From the NCBI RefSeq assembly GCF_005047595.1, contig NZ_SUPL01000001.1:124001-188000 (forward strand): 64,000 nucleotides of DNA, given 5' to 3'. This DNA comes from Pontimicrobium aquaticum (GTDB lineage Bacteria > Bacteroidota > Bacteroidia > Flavobacteriales > Flavobacteriaceae). Each line of letters starts with the position of its first letter. Position 1 is the stretch's first letter. Below, piece by piece: positions 45,789-53,929 of the stretch. The translations under genes were made by a program, and so were the position numbers. The notes under the pieces were generated by a model that made no database searches, was not told the DNA's origin, and saw only the letters and a program-made list of their open reading frames with translations.

Positions 45789-47299
45789 TTTTTTTTACTT
45801 AGTTCATTACCGTAAATACTATTTATTATATCTTGTTCAAAAGCGGAAGTATTTATTTTCTTCTGAACTTGTAATTTATTATCCTTGATTTCTGAAGAGA
45901 AACCAACTCGAGACATGTAATTTTCAATAGGAATACGCTTTGTTCCGTAGATATAATCTTTAAAAAACTCTGTTTGATCTTTACCACTTAAATTTGACAG
46001 CATTTCCTGTAAATCTTGTATTGTATAAGCTTTATCACTGCCAGAATAATTCTGGAACAAGTTTCTCATTAAATCATCTAAACTTTTAGTATTATTGGAA
46101 TTGAGCCGTATTTCTATATCTTGAGCTATTCCATTAAACATCCCTCCTGCATAAATTAGCCCCCAATGATTATGTTTTTCTTCTCCTTGTACTGCAGGAA
46201 TCTTCCCTAAACCATCATCATTTATATAACTTTGGTAAAATAAATCATCTAAAATACTTAGGAATTCATCTTCAGACAAATACCCAATACTGAATAAGGC
46301 TTTTAGAGTATAATAATTACTATACCCTTCTTTAAACCATTCAACGGTATTAGGGTTTTTAGGAAAAAATGATTTGCCATTCCACAAATGGAAAAACTCA
46401 TGAGCAAAAATAAAATTAGCTATATTTTTATCCATACCTTTTGCATCCTTTTTCACCAATAAACTTATGTTATTTCCAATAGCTTCACCATCTGTTTTAC
46501 TCCAAGAATTAATAAATACGGTAAAGGTTGAAGAATCTAGCTTTGGGAGTCCTTTCATTAGCTTTTCATAATAATTTAAAACTCCAGAAGCCATATTGGC
46601 ATAATACTCTTTTTTAGCCAAAACGTCATCACCTCCTAGGGCAAAAACAAGCTTAAAACCACCCTTGTCTATTAAAATTTCTTCCTGAGTTCCAGCAAAA
46701 AACATAGATTGGGTAAGTTCCTCATAATTATGTACAATATAAGAATGCTTATTATTTGGTTTTGGAGTCCATGACGTGGTTAACTTCCAGGAATCATCAA
46801 TTTTGAAATTAACCTCGATATTAGTTCTATCAGAACCGTTTAAAATCAAAAAAGCTCTTGTCGTAGAAAACACACCCCAATCTGTATTAAAAGCAACGCC
46901 ATCTATTCCTCCACCCCATCTATGTTCATCATGAGTAAGATTTATGTTATACTTTAATGTTACTCTTCCTTTTTGCGGTGTTTTTATCAACCATTTAGCG
47001 CCTCCAAGTTCACTTATTTCAACAGGGGCATTCTCTTTATTTAATAACTGTAAATCTGAAACAAAAGTAGCCCACCTATTAGGTAATTGATATGCTCCTG
47101 GAGCCATATATAATGTATCATTTTTTGGAATGAATGAAACCACTATTTGGGCTTTTTTATTATGGTTTTTATTTATAGTTATTGTATATTGTGTTATATT
47201 TTCTCTACCATTTTTCGATATATTATTTAAAGAAATCTGATTAAAAGCATTTGAATAACTAAAGGCTAAAAAAGAAAAAATGATAATTAAATGTTTCAT
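45785..47299 (-). CDS. Secreted M61-like (glycyl aminopeptidase family) metallopeptidase
   Basis: 504 residues with a signal peptide (MKHLIIIFSFLAFSYSNAF). The zinc site HEFFHLWNG (H300, E301, H304) with E324 in WFKEGYSNYY is the M61 signature. The usual PDZ domain is absent. The last codons are AGT AAA AAA AAC TAA, a classic -1 slippery heptamer (A AAA AAC) immediately before the stop, and the hydrolase domain opens in the -1 frame at this point. A -33/-7-like promoter lies upstream. Confidence 0.88.
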   Translation of the reverse strand: MKHLIIIFSFLAFSYSNAFNQISLNNISKNGRENITQYTITINKNHNKKAQIVVSFIPKNDTLYMAPGAYQLPNRWATFVSDLQLLNKENAPVEISELGGAKWLIKTPQKGRVTLKYNINLTHDEHRWGGGIDGVAFNTDWGVFSTTRAFLILNGSDRTNIEVNFKIDDSWKLTTSWTPKPNNKHSYIVHNYEELTQSMFFAGTQEEILIDKGGFKLVFALGGDDVLAKKEYYANMASGVLNYYEKLMKGLPKLDSSTFTVFINSWSKTDGEAIGNNISLLVKKDAKGMDKNIANFIFAHEFFHLWNGKSFFPKNPNTVEWFKEGYSNYYTLKALFSIGYLSEDEFLSILDDLFYQSYINDDGLGKIPAVQGEEKHNHWGLIYAGGMFNGIAQDIEIRLNSNNTKSLDDLMRNLFQNYSGSDKAYTIQDLQEMLSNLSGKDQTEFFKDYIYGTKRIPIENYMSRVGFSSEIKDNKLQVQKKINTSAFEQDIINSIYGNELSKKN

Positions 47300-47328
47300 G
47301 CGTCTCTATTATTTTGATTAATGATTGT

Positions 47329-47361
47329 CAAAAATAGATAACCTAAAAGCCCATTACCAAA
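47329..47361 (-). promoter_or_regulatory. Putative promoter of the M61 gene
   Basis: On the minus strand TTTG (47361-47358) and TATTTTTG (47336-47329) are separated by 21 bases, in line with the Bacteroidota consensus TTTG / TAnnTTTG. The -7 box is 30 bases before the ATG at 47299. Confidence 0.45.
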
Positions 47362-47403
47362 TACTAGTTGTTTGGATTTTAAAATCAGAACAAGTTAAAA
47401 AAA

Positions 47404-48438
47404 CTATAGTGTATCAATATACTTTGAAGGCGTGGTTCCTGTTTCTTTTTTAAAAGCTTTATAAAATGCCGAGGTTGATTTAAAACCTACTTTATTGGCA
47501 AGCCCTTTAATAGTTAAAGATTGGTGGCTATTTTGGCGTATTTCTTTAATAAATTCTTTTACACGGATACTATTTATAAATTCATTGAAATTTTGATTGA
47601 ATGCTGTATGTATAAATGCACTCACTTTATAATAAGGCATATTAATTTTATCTGACAAAACACGAATATTTAAATCTGCATTCTCGTAAATTTTCTGTTC
47701 TATAATTGTCTTTACAAGCGTATCTGGATCTATTTCTATTTCAAGTTTTGTGTTTGCAAAAGACGTCCTTTTTTGTGGAACCTTTTTTAAAGTAGCATAC
47801 AAATAGATGATGCTAATTCCTGTAAAAAACAATGTAATATTAAGATAAACACTTGATGGCAATGGATTGAAAATATGTCGATATAAAAAAATAAGTAGGT
47901 TAACCCCCCAAGATAAAGAAACACCAAAAATCAATACTCTTGAAAAGAAGCTTAATTTTTGCTTTCCCCTTTTAACCAAAAAGAATATTTTAAAAAGATA
48001 GATAGCAAAATACAGATTCCATACTACTTGATATGGCATTCCTTCTAGTACCGATTGACTATTGTATCCAAAAATATTAAATGAATATATTAAAGAAAAT
48101 ACTACTAGAAAGAAATAGCAAAAAAAAGGTATTAAATGCTTTAACCATTCTTGGAGGTTTACCTCTTTAAAAAGTGTTTTCACATATACATATAATGTAG
48201 AAGCCAAAATAAACATAAAGGCATTTGATATAGTTTCAAAGCCATAAAACAATTCGCTGTAACCGCTATGATTTAGAATGGTATTTAAAGTTATCCAACT
48301 TAAAATAAAAAAGATAGCTGATAGAAAATAACGTTGACTAGAGTGTTTCTTCCCTCTACTAGTAAGTTGAAATATTGACAGCAAGAATAAATTACCTACA
48401 CCTATAATATTTAACAATAATGTTATGTCTTTTCCCAT
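47404..48438 (-). CDS. Membrane-tethered AraC-family transcriptional regulator
   Basis: 344 residues. The N-terminal 220 hold six or seven hydrophobic helices (starting ITLLLNIIGVGNLFLLSIF). The C-terminal domain is AraC-type, with INMPYYKVSAFIHTAFNQNF and GFKSTSAFYKAFKKETGTTP. It resembles the regulator at 2215-3363 in layout and lies at the right end of the exported-enzyme island. It sits upstream of the M61-hydrolase unit on the same strand and may control it or the island. Target genes are not known. Confidence 0.9.
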   Translation of the reverse strand: MGKDITLLLNIIGVGNLFLLSIFQLTSRGKKHSSQRYFLSAIFFILSWITLNTILNHSGYSELFYGFETISNAFMFILASTLYVYVKTLFKEVNLQEWLKHLIPFFCYFFLVVFSLIYSFNIFGYNSQSVLEGMPYQVVWNLYFAIYLFKIFFLVKRGKQKLSFFSRVLIFGVSLSWGVNLLIFLYRHIFNPLPSSVYLNITLFFTGISIIYLYATLKKVPQKRTSFANTKLEIEIDPDTLVKTIIEQKIYENADLNIRVLSDKINMPYYKVSAFIHTAFNQNFNEFINSIRVKEFIKEIRQNSHQSLTIKGLANKVGFKSTSAFYKAFKKETGTTPSKYIDTL

Positions 48439-48575
48439 ATGATAAGTTAAACAACTTTGACGATTACAAAAAGATAAAGTTACAATTTTAACCAGTAACT
48501 GATTACAGCATCACCTAGACCACAAAACATCACCTCTATACCTACTGTTATTACTGAACTAGCTATCCTAAAACG

Positions 48576-48603
48576 AAAAAGCCTCAACTGGTTAAGGCTT
48601 TTA
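48576..48603 (-). terminator. Hairpin next to the degenerate tRNA-like sequence
   Basis: AAAAGCCT and AGGCTTTT form an 8-bp stem, with an inner AAC/GTT pairing and a T-rich end. On the minus strand it lies just after the tRNA-like 3' end (TTTGCGG at 48607), as a tRNA terminator would. It survives although the tRNA itself is broken. Confidence 0.6.
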
Positions 48604-48680
48604 GCAATTTTGCGGTCTGAACGGGAGTCGAAACTACGATACTTATTTCATTTCACTTAGTTTTTTAACTAAACCGAATA
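48604..48680 (-). pseudogene. Decayed tRNA-like sequence (tRNA-Asp-like 3' end)
   Basis: On the minus strand, TTTCGACTCCCG resembles a T arm and is followed by TTCAGACCGCA, the 3' acceptor. The 5' TCGGTTT can pair with six of the seven acceptor bases. The D arm and anticodon arm do not fold and no anticodon can be read, so no working tRNA exists. The 3' sequence matches the tRNA-Asp type of Flavobacteria (TGCGGTCTGGACGG on the plus strand). It marks the edge between the island and the core genes. Confidence 0.5.
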
Positions 48681-48711
48681 AACGGTTCAAACATAAGTCA
48701 ATGTTGTGTAC

Positions 48712-48752
48712 AAAAAAACCCTCTTAGAATAACATCTTAAGAGGGTTTTTTA
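48712..48752 (-). terminator. Terminator of trxB
   Basis: AAAAAACCCTCTTA and TAAGAGGGTTTTTT form a 14-bp stem with an 11-base loop and a T-run, 20 bases after the trxB stop. A strong Rho-independent terminator, active on the minus strand. Confidence 0.92.
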
Positions 48753-48771
48753 TTTATAGTAAAAGATTTTT

Positions 48772-49722
48772 TTATCCTTCCTTAGCTGCTAAGTATCGCT
48801 CGGCATCTAAAGCTGCCATACATCCTGTTCCTGCTGCAGTTACTGCTTGTCGATAAACATGGTCTGCCGCATCACCGCTTACAAACACACCATCGATATT
48901 TGTTTTTGATGTTCCAGGTTTATTAATGATATAACCCGTTTCATCCAACTCTAAATAATCTTTAAAAATATCTGTATTTGGTTTGTGCCCAATAGCTACA
49001 AAAAATCCTGTTGCTGGAATCTCATGTTTTTCGTTGGTTTGGTTGTTAAACACTCTAACACCTGTTACAACTTGGCCATCGCCTAAAACTTCATCAGTTT
49101 CAGTATTAAATAAAATTTCAATATTCTCAGTGTTCCTAACTCTTGATGCCATAATCTTAGAAGCTCTAAACTCATCCCTTCTAACTAGCATTGTTACTTT
49201 TTTACAAAGTTTCGATAAATAATGTGCTTCTTCACAAGCTGAATCTCCAGCTCCAACTATTACTACTTCTTGGTTACGATAAAAGAACCCATCACAAATA
49301 GCACATGCCGAAACTCCTCCACCTAGTTTCAAGTATTTTTGTTCAGATTCTAAACCAAGGTATTTTGCTGATGCTCCTGTAGAAATAATTACAGTATCAC
49401 AGTGAATTTCTTTAGTATCGTTTACCCAAACTTTATGTATATCTCCTGAAAAATCGACTTTAGTTATCCAACCATCTCTTACATCAGTATCAAATCTTTC
49501 GGCTTGTTGCTGTAACTGAATCATCATTTCCGGACCAGTAACCCCTTCTGGGTATCCTGGAAAATTTTCAACTTCGTTAGTGGTTGTTAATTGTCCCCCT
49601 GGTTGCGAACCTTGATATAACACAGGATTCATATTAGCTCTTGCAGCATAAATTGCTGCGGTATAACCTGCAGGTCCTGAACCTATAATTAGGCACTTTA
49701 CTCTTTCTATTGTTTCTGACAT
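48772..49722 (-). CDS. trxB: Thioredoxin-disulfide reductase
   Basis: 316 residues from ATG at 49722 (MSETIERVKCLIIGSGPAG), the usual Flavobacteria start; an ATG four codons earlier is possible. FAD site GSGPAGYTAAIYA at the N-terminus, redox centre CAIC (C144 and C147, counted from the earlier ATG) and NADPH fold VVIVGAGDSACEEAH. It passes electrons from NADPH to thioredoxin and so supplies the envelope thiol pathway with cytoplasmic reducing power. It starts 15 bases after the class V aminotransferase gene, likely in one transcript, and ends in a strong terminator. Confidence 0.96.
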   Translation of the reverse strand: MSETIERVKCLIIGSGPAGYTAAIYAARANMNPVLYQGSQPGGQLTTTNEVENFPGYPEGVTGPEMMIQLQQQAERFDTDVRDGWITKVDFSGDIHKVWVNDTKEIHCDTVIISTGASAKYLGLESEQKYLKLGGGVSACAICDGFFYRNQEVVIVGAGDSACEEAHYLSKLCKKVTMLVRRDEFRASKIMASRVRNTENIEILFNTETDEVLGDGQVVTGVRVFNNQTNEKHEIPATGFFVAIGHKPNTDIFKDYLELDETGYIINKPGTSKTNIDGVFVSGDAADHVYRQAVTAAGTGCMAALDAERYLAAKEG

Positions 49723-49737
49723 GTTATTAATCAATTT

Positions 49738-51210
49738 TTAAACATTAAACCAATTACTGGTTATTTTTTTCTCTATTTCTAAATTTTGGGTGTGTTCGAA
49801 TTCGTTCTTAATCGCATTATATTCGTAATCCTTACTCCAAACTTCAAAGTTTTCTGCAACGTCTTTAATAGCATCACAAATAAAATAAATTTCTTCATTA
49901 GTCATTGTTGGATGAATAGACATGCGCACCCATCCTGGTCTTTCAATTAAACAACCTTCTAAAATTTTAAGCTCAATAGCTTTAGAGGTTGGCAAATCTA
50001 CATTTAACAGAAAATGTCCATACGTTCCTGCACATGAACAACCTCCACGAGTCTGAATACCATAATAGTCGTTTAAAAGCTTTACTACTAAATTATAATG
50101 TGCATCTTCAATATAAAATGAATACACACCTAAGCGATCTTTATGATGTCCAGCTAAAATGCGTAGGTTTTTAATTTTTGATAATTTGTCGAAAATAATA
50201 TCGTTTATTTCATGTTCTCGTGCCAAAATATTTTCAACACCCATTTGGTCTTTAAGCTTAATTGCCAAAGCTACTTTTATAGCTTGCAAAAATCCTGGTG
50301 TACCTCCATCTTCTCTAGATTCTATATCATCAATATAATCATGATCTCCCCATGGGTTTGTGTAAGATACGGTTCCTCCTCCTGGATTATCTGGCACTAA
50401 ATTTTTATATAATTTCTTATTAAAAATTAATACTCCTGACGCTCCAGGACCTCCTAAAAACTTATGTGGTGAAAACATGACAGCATCTAAATAGGCTTCA
50501 TCATCTTCTGGATGCATATTAATCTCAACATAAGGTGCCGAACATGCAAAGTCCACAAAACATAATCCATTATTTTGATGAATTAATTTCGCAATAGCGT
50601 GATAATCTGTTTTTATTCCTGTAACATTAGAACAAGCTGTTACTGCAGCTATTTTTATAGGATGATCTTTATACTGATTAAGCAGTTTTTTATAGCTTTT
50701 CATGCACACCGAGCCTTTTTCATCGCAAGGTATTACCTCAACTTTTGCAATGGTTTCTAACCATGAAGTTTGATTAGAATGGTGCTCCATATGTGTTACA
50801 AATACTACTGGACGTAATTCTTCTGGAACGGTTGTGTACTCTTTTAAATTCTCTGATACTTTTAAACCTAAAATGCGCTGAAACTTATTAATAGCTCCAG
50901 TCATTCCTGTACCAACAGTTATTAAAACATCATCTTTAGAAGCATTTACATGTTGTTTAATAATGTTGCGTGCCTCGTGGTACGCATGCGTCATTGACGA
51001 GCCAGTTATAGAAGTTTCGGTATGTGTATTAGCCACATAAGGGCCAATAACATTCATCATCTTTTCTTCTATAGGTTTATACAACCTTCCACTTGCAGTC
51101 CAATCGGCATATATAATGTCCTTTTTTCCATAAGGAGACACAAAAGATTGGTCGATTCCAACGATGTTTTCTCTGAATTTTTGAAAATAGTTTTCTAGCT
51201 GTGTTGACAT
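49738..51210 (-). CDS. Class V aminotransferase (cysteine-desulfurase-like fold)
   Basis: 490 residues from ATG at 51210 (MSTQLENYFQKFRENIVG); the ATG at 51237 adds 9 residues with no family support. PLP-binding lysine in SPHKFLGGPGASGVL and the Gly-rich ALTVGTGMTGAIN-like region are visible. The C-terminal domain carries GGCSCAG. It resembles a group of class V enzymes annotated as cysteine desulfurase-like; it differs from SufS/IscS in length and active-site surroundings, so the actual reaction is not certain. It lies just upstream of trxB. Confidence 0.85.
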   Translation of the reverse strand: MSTQLENYFQKFRENIVGIDQSFVSPYGKKDIIYADWTASGRLYKPIEEKMMNVIGPYVANTHTETSITGSSMTHAYHEARNIIKQHVNASKDDVLITVGTGMTGAINKFQRILGLKVSENLKEYTTVPEELRPVVFVTHMEHHSNQTSWLETIAKVEVIPCDEKGSVCMKSYKKLLNQYKDHPIKIAAVTACSNVTGIKTDYHAIAKLIHQNNGLCFVDFACSAPYVEINMHPEDDEAYLDAVMFSPHKFLGGPGASGVLIFNKKLYKNLVPDNPGGGTVSYTNPWGDHDYIDDIESREDGGTPGFLQAIKVALAIKLKDQMGVENILAREHEINDIIFDKLSKIKNLRILAGHHKDRLGVYSFYIEDAHYNLVVKLLNDYYGIQTRGGCSCAGTYGHFLLNVDLPTSKAIELKILEGCLIERPGWVRMSIHPTMTNEEIYFICDAIKDVAENFEVWSKDYEYNAIKNEFEHTQNLEIEKKITSNWFNV

Positions 51211-51273
51211 TATCTTCTTAAAATTTAGCGTGTACAAAAATAGTGAAAAGAATTGCTTTAAGTAACTAAAAAA

Positions 51274-53784
51274 TTAAGGTGTTATATTAAAGTCTGTTTT
51301 ATTGGAGTTTTTAAAAACATTGAGTCCACATTCTAAAAACCGAGCATATTCATCCTCATTTGGAGTGTAAGCAACAGGCTGGTTTAAAATTTTGGTTCCA
51401 TCTGGATTTAACAAGACATAATAAGGTTGCGAATTGGTTTGAAAAAACTGTGTTTGAAAATGCGCCCATTTGTGTCCATAATTTTTTAAGGTTCTTGTGC
51501 CTCCATTAATCCTAGGCACATCTATTTGCTGGCTTTCTGGCAATTCTTTTTTATCATCAACGTATAACGAAATTAGTACATAATCATTCCTTAAATATTT
51601 ATCAATAGATGGTAATGGCCAAACATGCTCTTCCATTTTTCTACAGTTTACACAAGCATATCCTGTAAAATCTAACATAATGGGTTTGTTAACTTTTTTT
51701 GCATATGCAATTCCTGTTTTTAAATCTTTAAAACAATCTAGATTGTTTGGGCAGTCATTAGGTTTCAAGAAACTATACCCTACAGGTGGTGCTAAACCAC
51801 TTAAAAGTGTTAAAGGTGTGAACGTGTTTGTTTCTTTATTAACCCTAAATCCTGATGCTAAATACACCACAAATGCTGCTACCAAAACTCCTGAAGATAT
51901 TCTAAAGAATGATAATTTTCTAATAGGTGAATCGTGCGGAAACTTGACTTTTCCTAAAATATATAAAGCTAATCCAGCAAATATAATAATCCATAAACCT
52001 AAGAATACTTCAATTTTTAATATTCCCCAATGTTGTACTAAATCGGCATTCGATAAAAACTTAAATGCCAATGCTAATTCTAAAAACCCTAAAACAACTT
52101 TGGTTGTATTTAACCAACCTCCCGATTTTGGTAATGCATTTAACATATTAGGGAACATGGCGAACAATGCAAAAGGTAATCCTAAAGACACACCAAATCC
52201 TGCCATTCCTGCCGTGAGTTGCCACGCACCACCATCAACAGTTAATGATCCTGCCAGTAAGGATCCTAAAATTGGTCCAGTACAAGAAAACGATACAATA
52301 GCCAAAGTTAAAGCCATAAAAAACACTCCTAAAACACCACCAAAATTCTCACCTTGTGTTGTTTTATTTGTCCATTTTGCAGGTAAGGTTAATTCGTAAT
52401 ATCCAAAAAATGAAAATGCAAAAAAGATAAAAATGATAAAGAAAATAACATTCAACACTACATTGGTTGAAATTTCGTTAAGGATATCAGGATTTACAGA
52501 ATCCAACAAGTGAAATGGCACACTTAATACCACATATACGGCAAAAATAAAAAACCCATAAAGTAGTGCCTTGTAAATTCCAGAGCCATTATCTCCATTG
52601 TCTTTTTTAGTAAAGAAACTTACTGTTAAAGGTATCATTGGAAACACGCAAGGCGTTAACAACGCTAACAAACCTCCCAGAAAACCAAGTCCGAAAATAC
52701 TCCAAAGCGATTTCCCTTGTTCTTTAACATCTGTAGCAATTGAACTTCCTTCATTATTACATTTAATATCTGATTTTGAAATATCTCCTACAGACATCCC
52801 ATAAAGCAATTGATTTGTATCATTAGAGTTTATAGTAGGCACATTAGTAAGTAAAGCATCCTCTTCATTTGCAACATCCAAGCCTTTATTTACTGAAAAA
52901 CTAAACTCAAATGGGTTGTCTGGTTTAAATATACACTGCTCATCATCACAGGTCATATATTCAATATTCCCACTTATTCTAAATTGATCTCCAACCACTT
53001 TAATTCGTTGCTTAAAGGTGGCTTTATTGAAGAATTTAGAAACCTCCATATCAAACACTTTATCGTGCTTAGTGACTTTGTTTTCATCACTTTCAACAAC
53101 GCTATCTATGAGTTGATAATTCTCGTTTTCTTCAAAATTAAATATGGTTGGTAAAGGCCCTCCTTCTTCAACAAATTGTGAATATACAGCCCATTTATCT
53201 TCAATGTTAGCTGTAAATATGATGTCATATTCGTCATCGCTAATTTTGTTTGTTTCAAATTGCCAAGATACTGGATCTAATATTTGAGAATCTCCTAAAT
53301 CAAATTCAGGCATGCTTTCTTGCTCCATTAAATTATCTGAAACAACAAACTCAAAAGGCACATCTGTTGGTGGTAAACAGCGTTTATCATCACAAGTCAT
53401 AAAATTAAGCGTTCCTGTGATGATAGTATTAGGGTTTAAAAGCGTTACGACTTGAGTAAATTCAGCTTTATTATAAAATTTAGATAAGGTCATGTCAAAC
53501 ACTGGATCGTGTTTTGTCACTTTATTCTCATCACTCTCTACAACGTCACCAACTAAAGTCACAGCAGCGTTCTCATCAAAATTAAAAGTTGTGGGTATTG
53601 GCCCATCTTCTGGAATGCTTTGAGAATAGATTGCCCAATTATCGTCCACCAAGGCAATAAACTTTAACTTATATTCATTTTCAGAAATCTTTTCTGTTTG
53701 AAACTCCCACTTCACAGGCTCTAAAATTTGGGCAGAAAGTGTGACACTCAATAAAAAGGTGAAAAGGGCAATAATATGTTTCAT
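51274..53784 (-). CDS. DsbD-type thiol:disulfide interchange protein with duplicated N-terminal domain
   Basis: About 836 residues from ATG at 53784 (MKHIIALFTFLLSVTLSAQ), chosen over one six codons earlier. Two copies of the DsbD N-terminal domain occur in tandem (each with ILEPVKWEF/ILDPVSWQF starts, SDENKVTKHD and MTCDD-xC). Then comes a CcdA-like eight-helix region (ALLTPCVFPMIPL, FSCTGPILGS) and a C-terminal thioredoxin domain with CVNC. It moves electrons from the cytoplasmic thioredoxin system across the inner membrane to TlpA-like proteins. It probably feeds the many exported thioredoxins of this window. Confidence 0.93.
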   Translation of the reverse strand: MKHIIALFTFLLSVTLSAQILEPVKWEFQTEKISENEYKLKFIALVDDNWAIYSQSIPEDGPIPTTFNFDENAAVTLVGDVVESDENKVTKHDPVFDMTLSKFYNKAEFTQVVTLLNPNTIITGTLNFMTCDDKRCLPPTDVPFEFVVSDNLMEQESMPEFDLGDSQILDPVSWQFETNKISDDEYDIIFTANIEDKWAVYSQFVEEGGPLPTIFNFEENENYQLIDSVVESDENKVTKHDKVFDMEVSKFFNKATFKQRIKVVGDQFRISGNIEYMTCDDEQCIFKPDNPFEFSFSVNKGLDVANEEDALLTNVPTINSNDTNQLLYGMSVGDISKSDIKCNNEGSSIATDVKEQGKSLWSIFGLGFLGGLLALLTPCVFPMIPLTVSFFTKKDNGDNGSGIYKALLYGFFIFAVYVVLSVPFHLLDSVNPDILNEISTNVVLNVIFFIIFIFFAFSFFGYYELTLPAKWTNKTTQGENFGGVLGVFFMALTLAIVSFSCTGPILGSLLAGSLTVDGGAWQLTAGMAGFGVSLGLPFALFAMFPNMLNALPKSGGWLNTTKVVLGFLELALAFKFLSNADLVQHWGILKIEVFLGLWIIIFAGLALYILGKVKFPHDSPIRKLSFFRISSGVLVAAFVVYLASGFRVNKETNTFTPLTLLSGLAPPVGYSFLKPNDCPNNLDCFKDLKTGIAYAKKVNKPIMLDFTGYACVNCRKMEEHVWPLPSIDKYLRNDYVLISLYVDDKKELPESQQIDVPRINGGTRTLKNYGHKWAHFQTQFFQTNSQPYYVLLNPDGTKILNQPVAYTPNEDEYARFLECGLNVFKNSNKTDFNITP

Positions 53785-53929
53785 TCTTCTAGTTTTGTTC
53801 ATGGTAAAAATAAAACAATAGAATTAATGTATTTTAAGTCTCATTTATTTTAACATAACATTAAATGGGTTTTCTATTGTCAATTTATTGAATTAGTGAT
53901 TACACCCGAAGCTGTTTTCTTATTACTAT

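Noticed and set aside
48604-48680. Functional tRNA gene
   Set aside because: Acceptor and T arm are partly kept, but the D and anticodon arms cannot fold and no anticodon can be read.
51680-52399. Long plus-strand open frame (239 codons) antisense to the dsbD-like gene
   Set aside because: It mirrors the CcdA-like coding frame, has low-complexity Asn/Lys/Pro composition and no family pattern.
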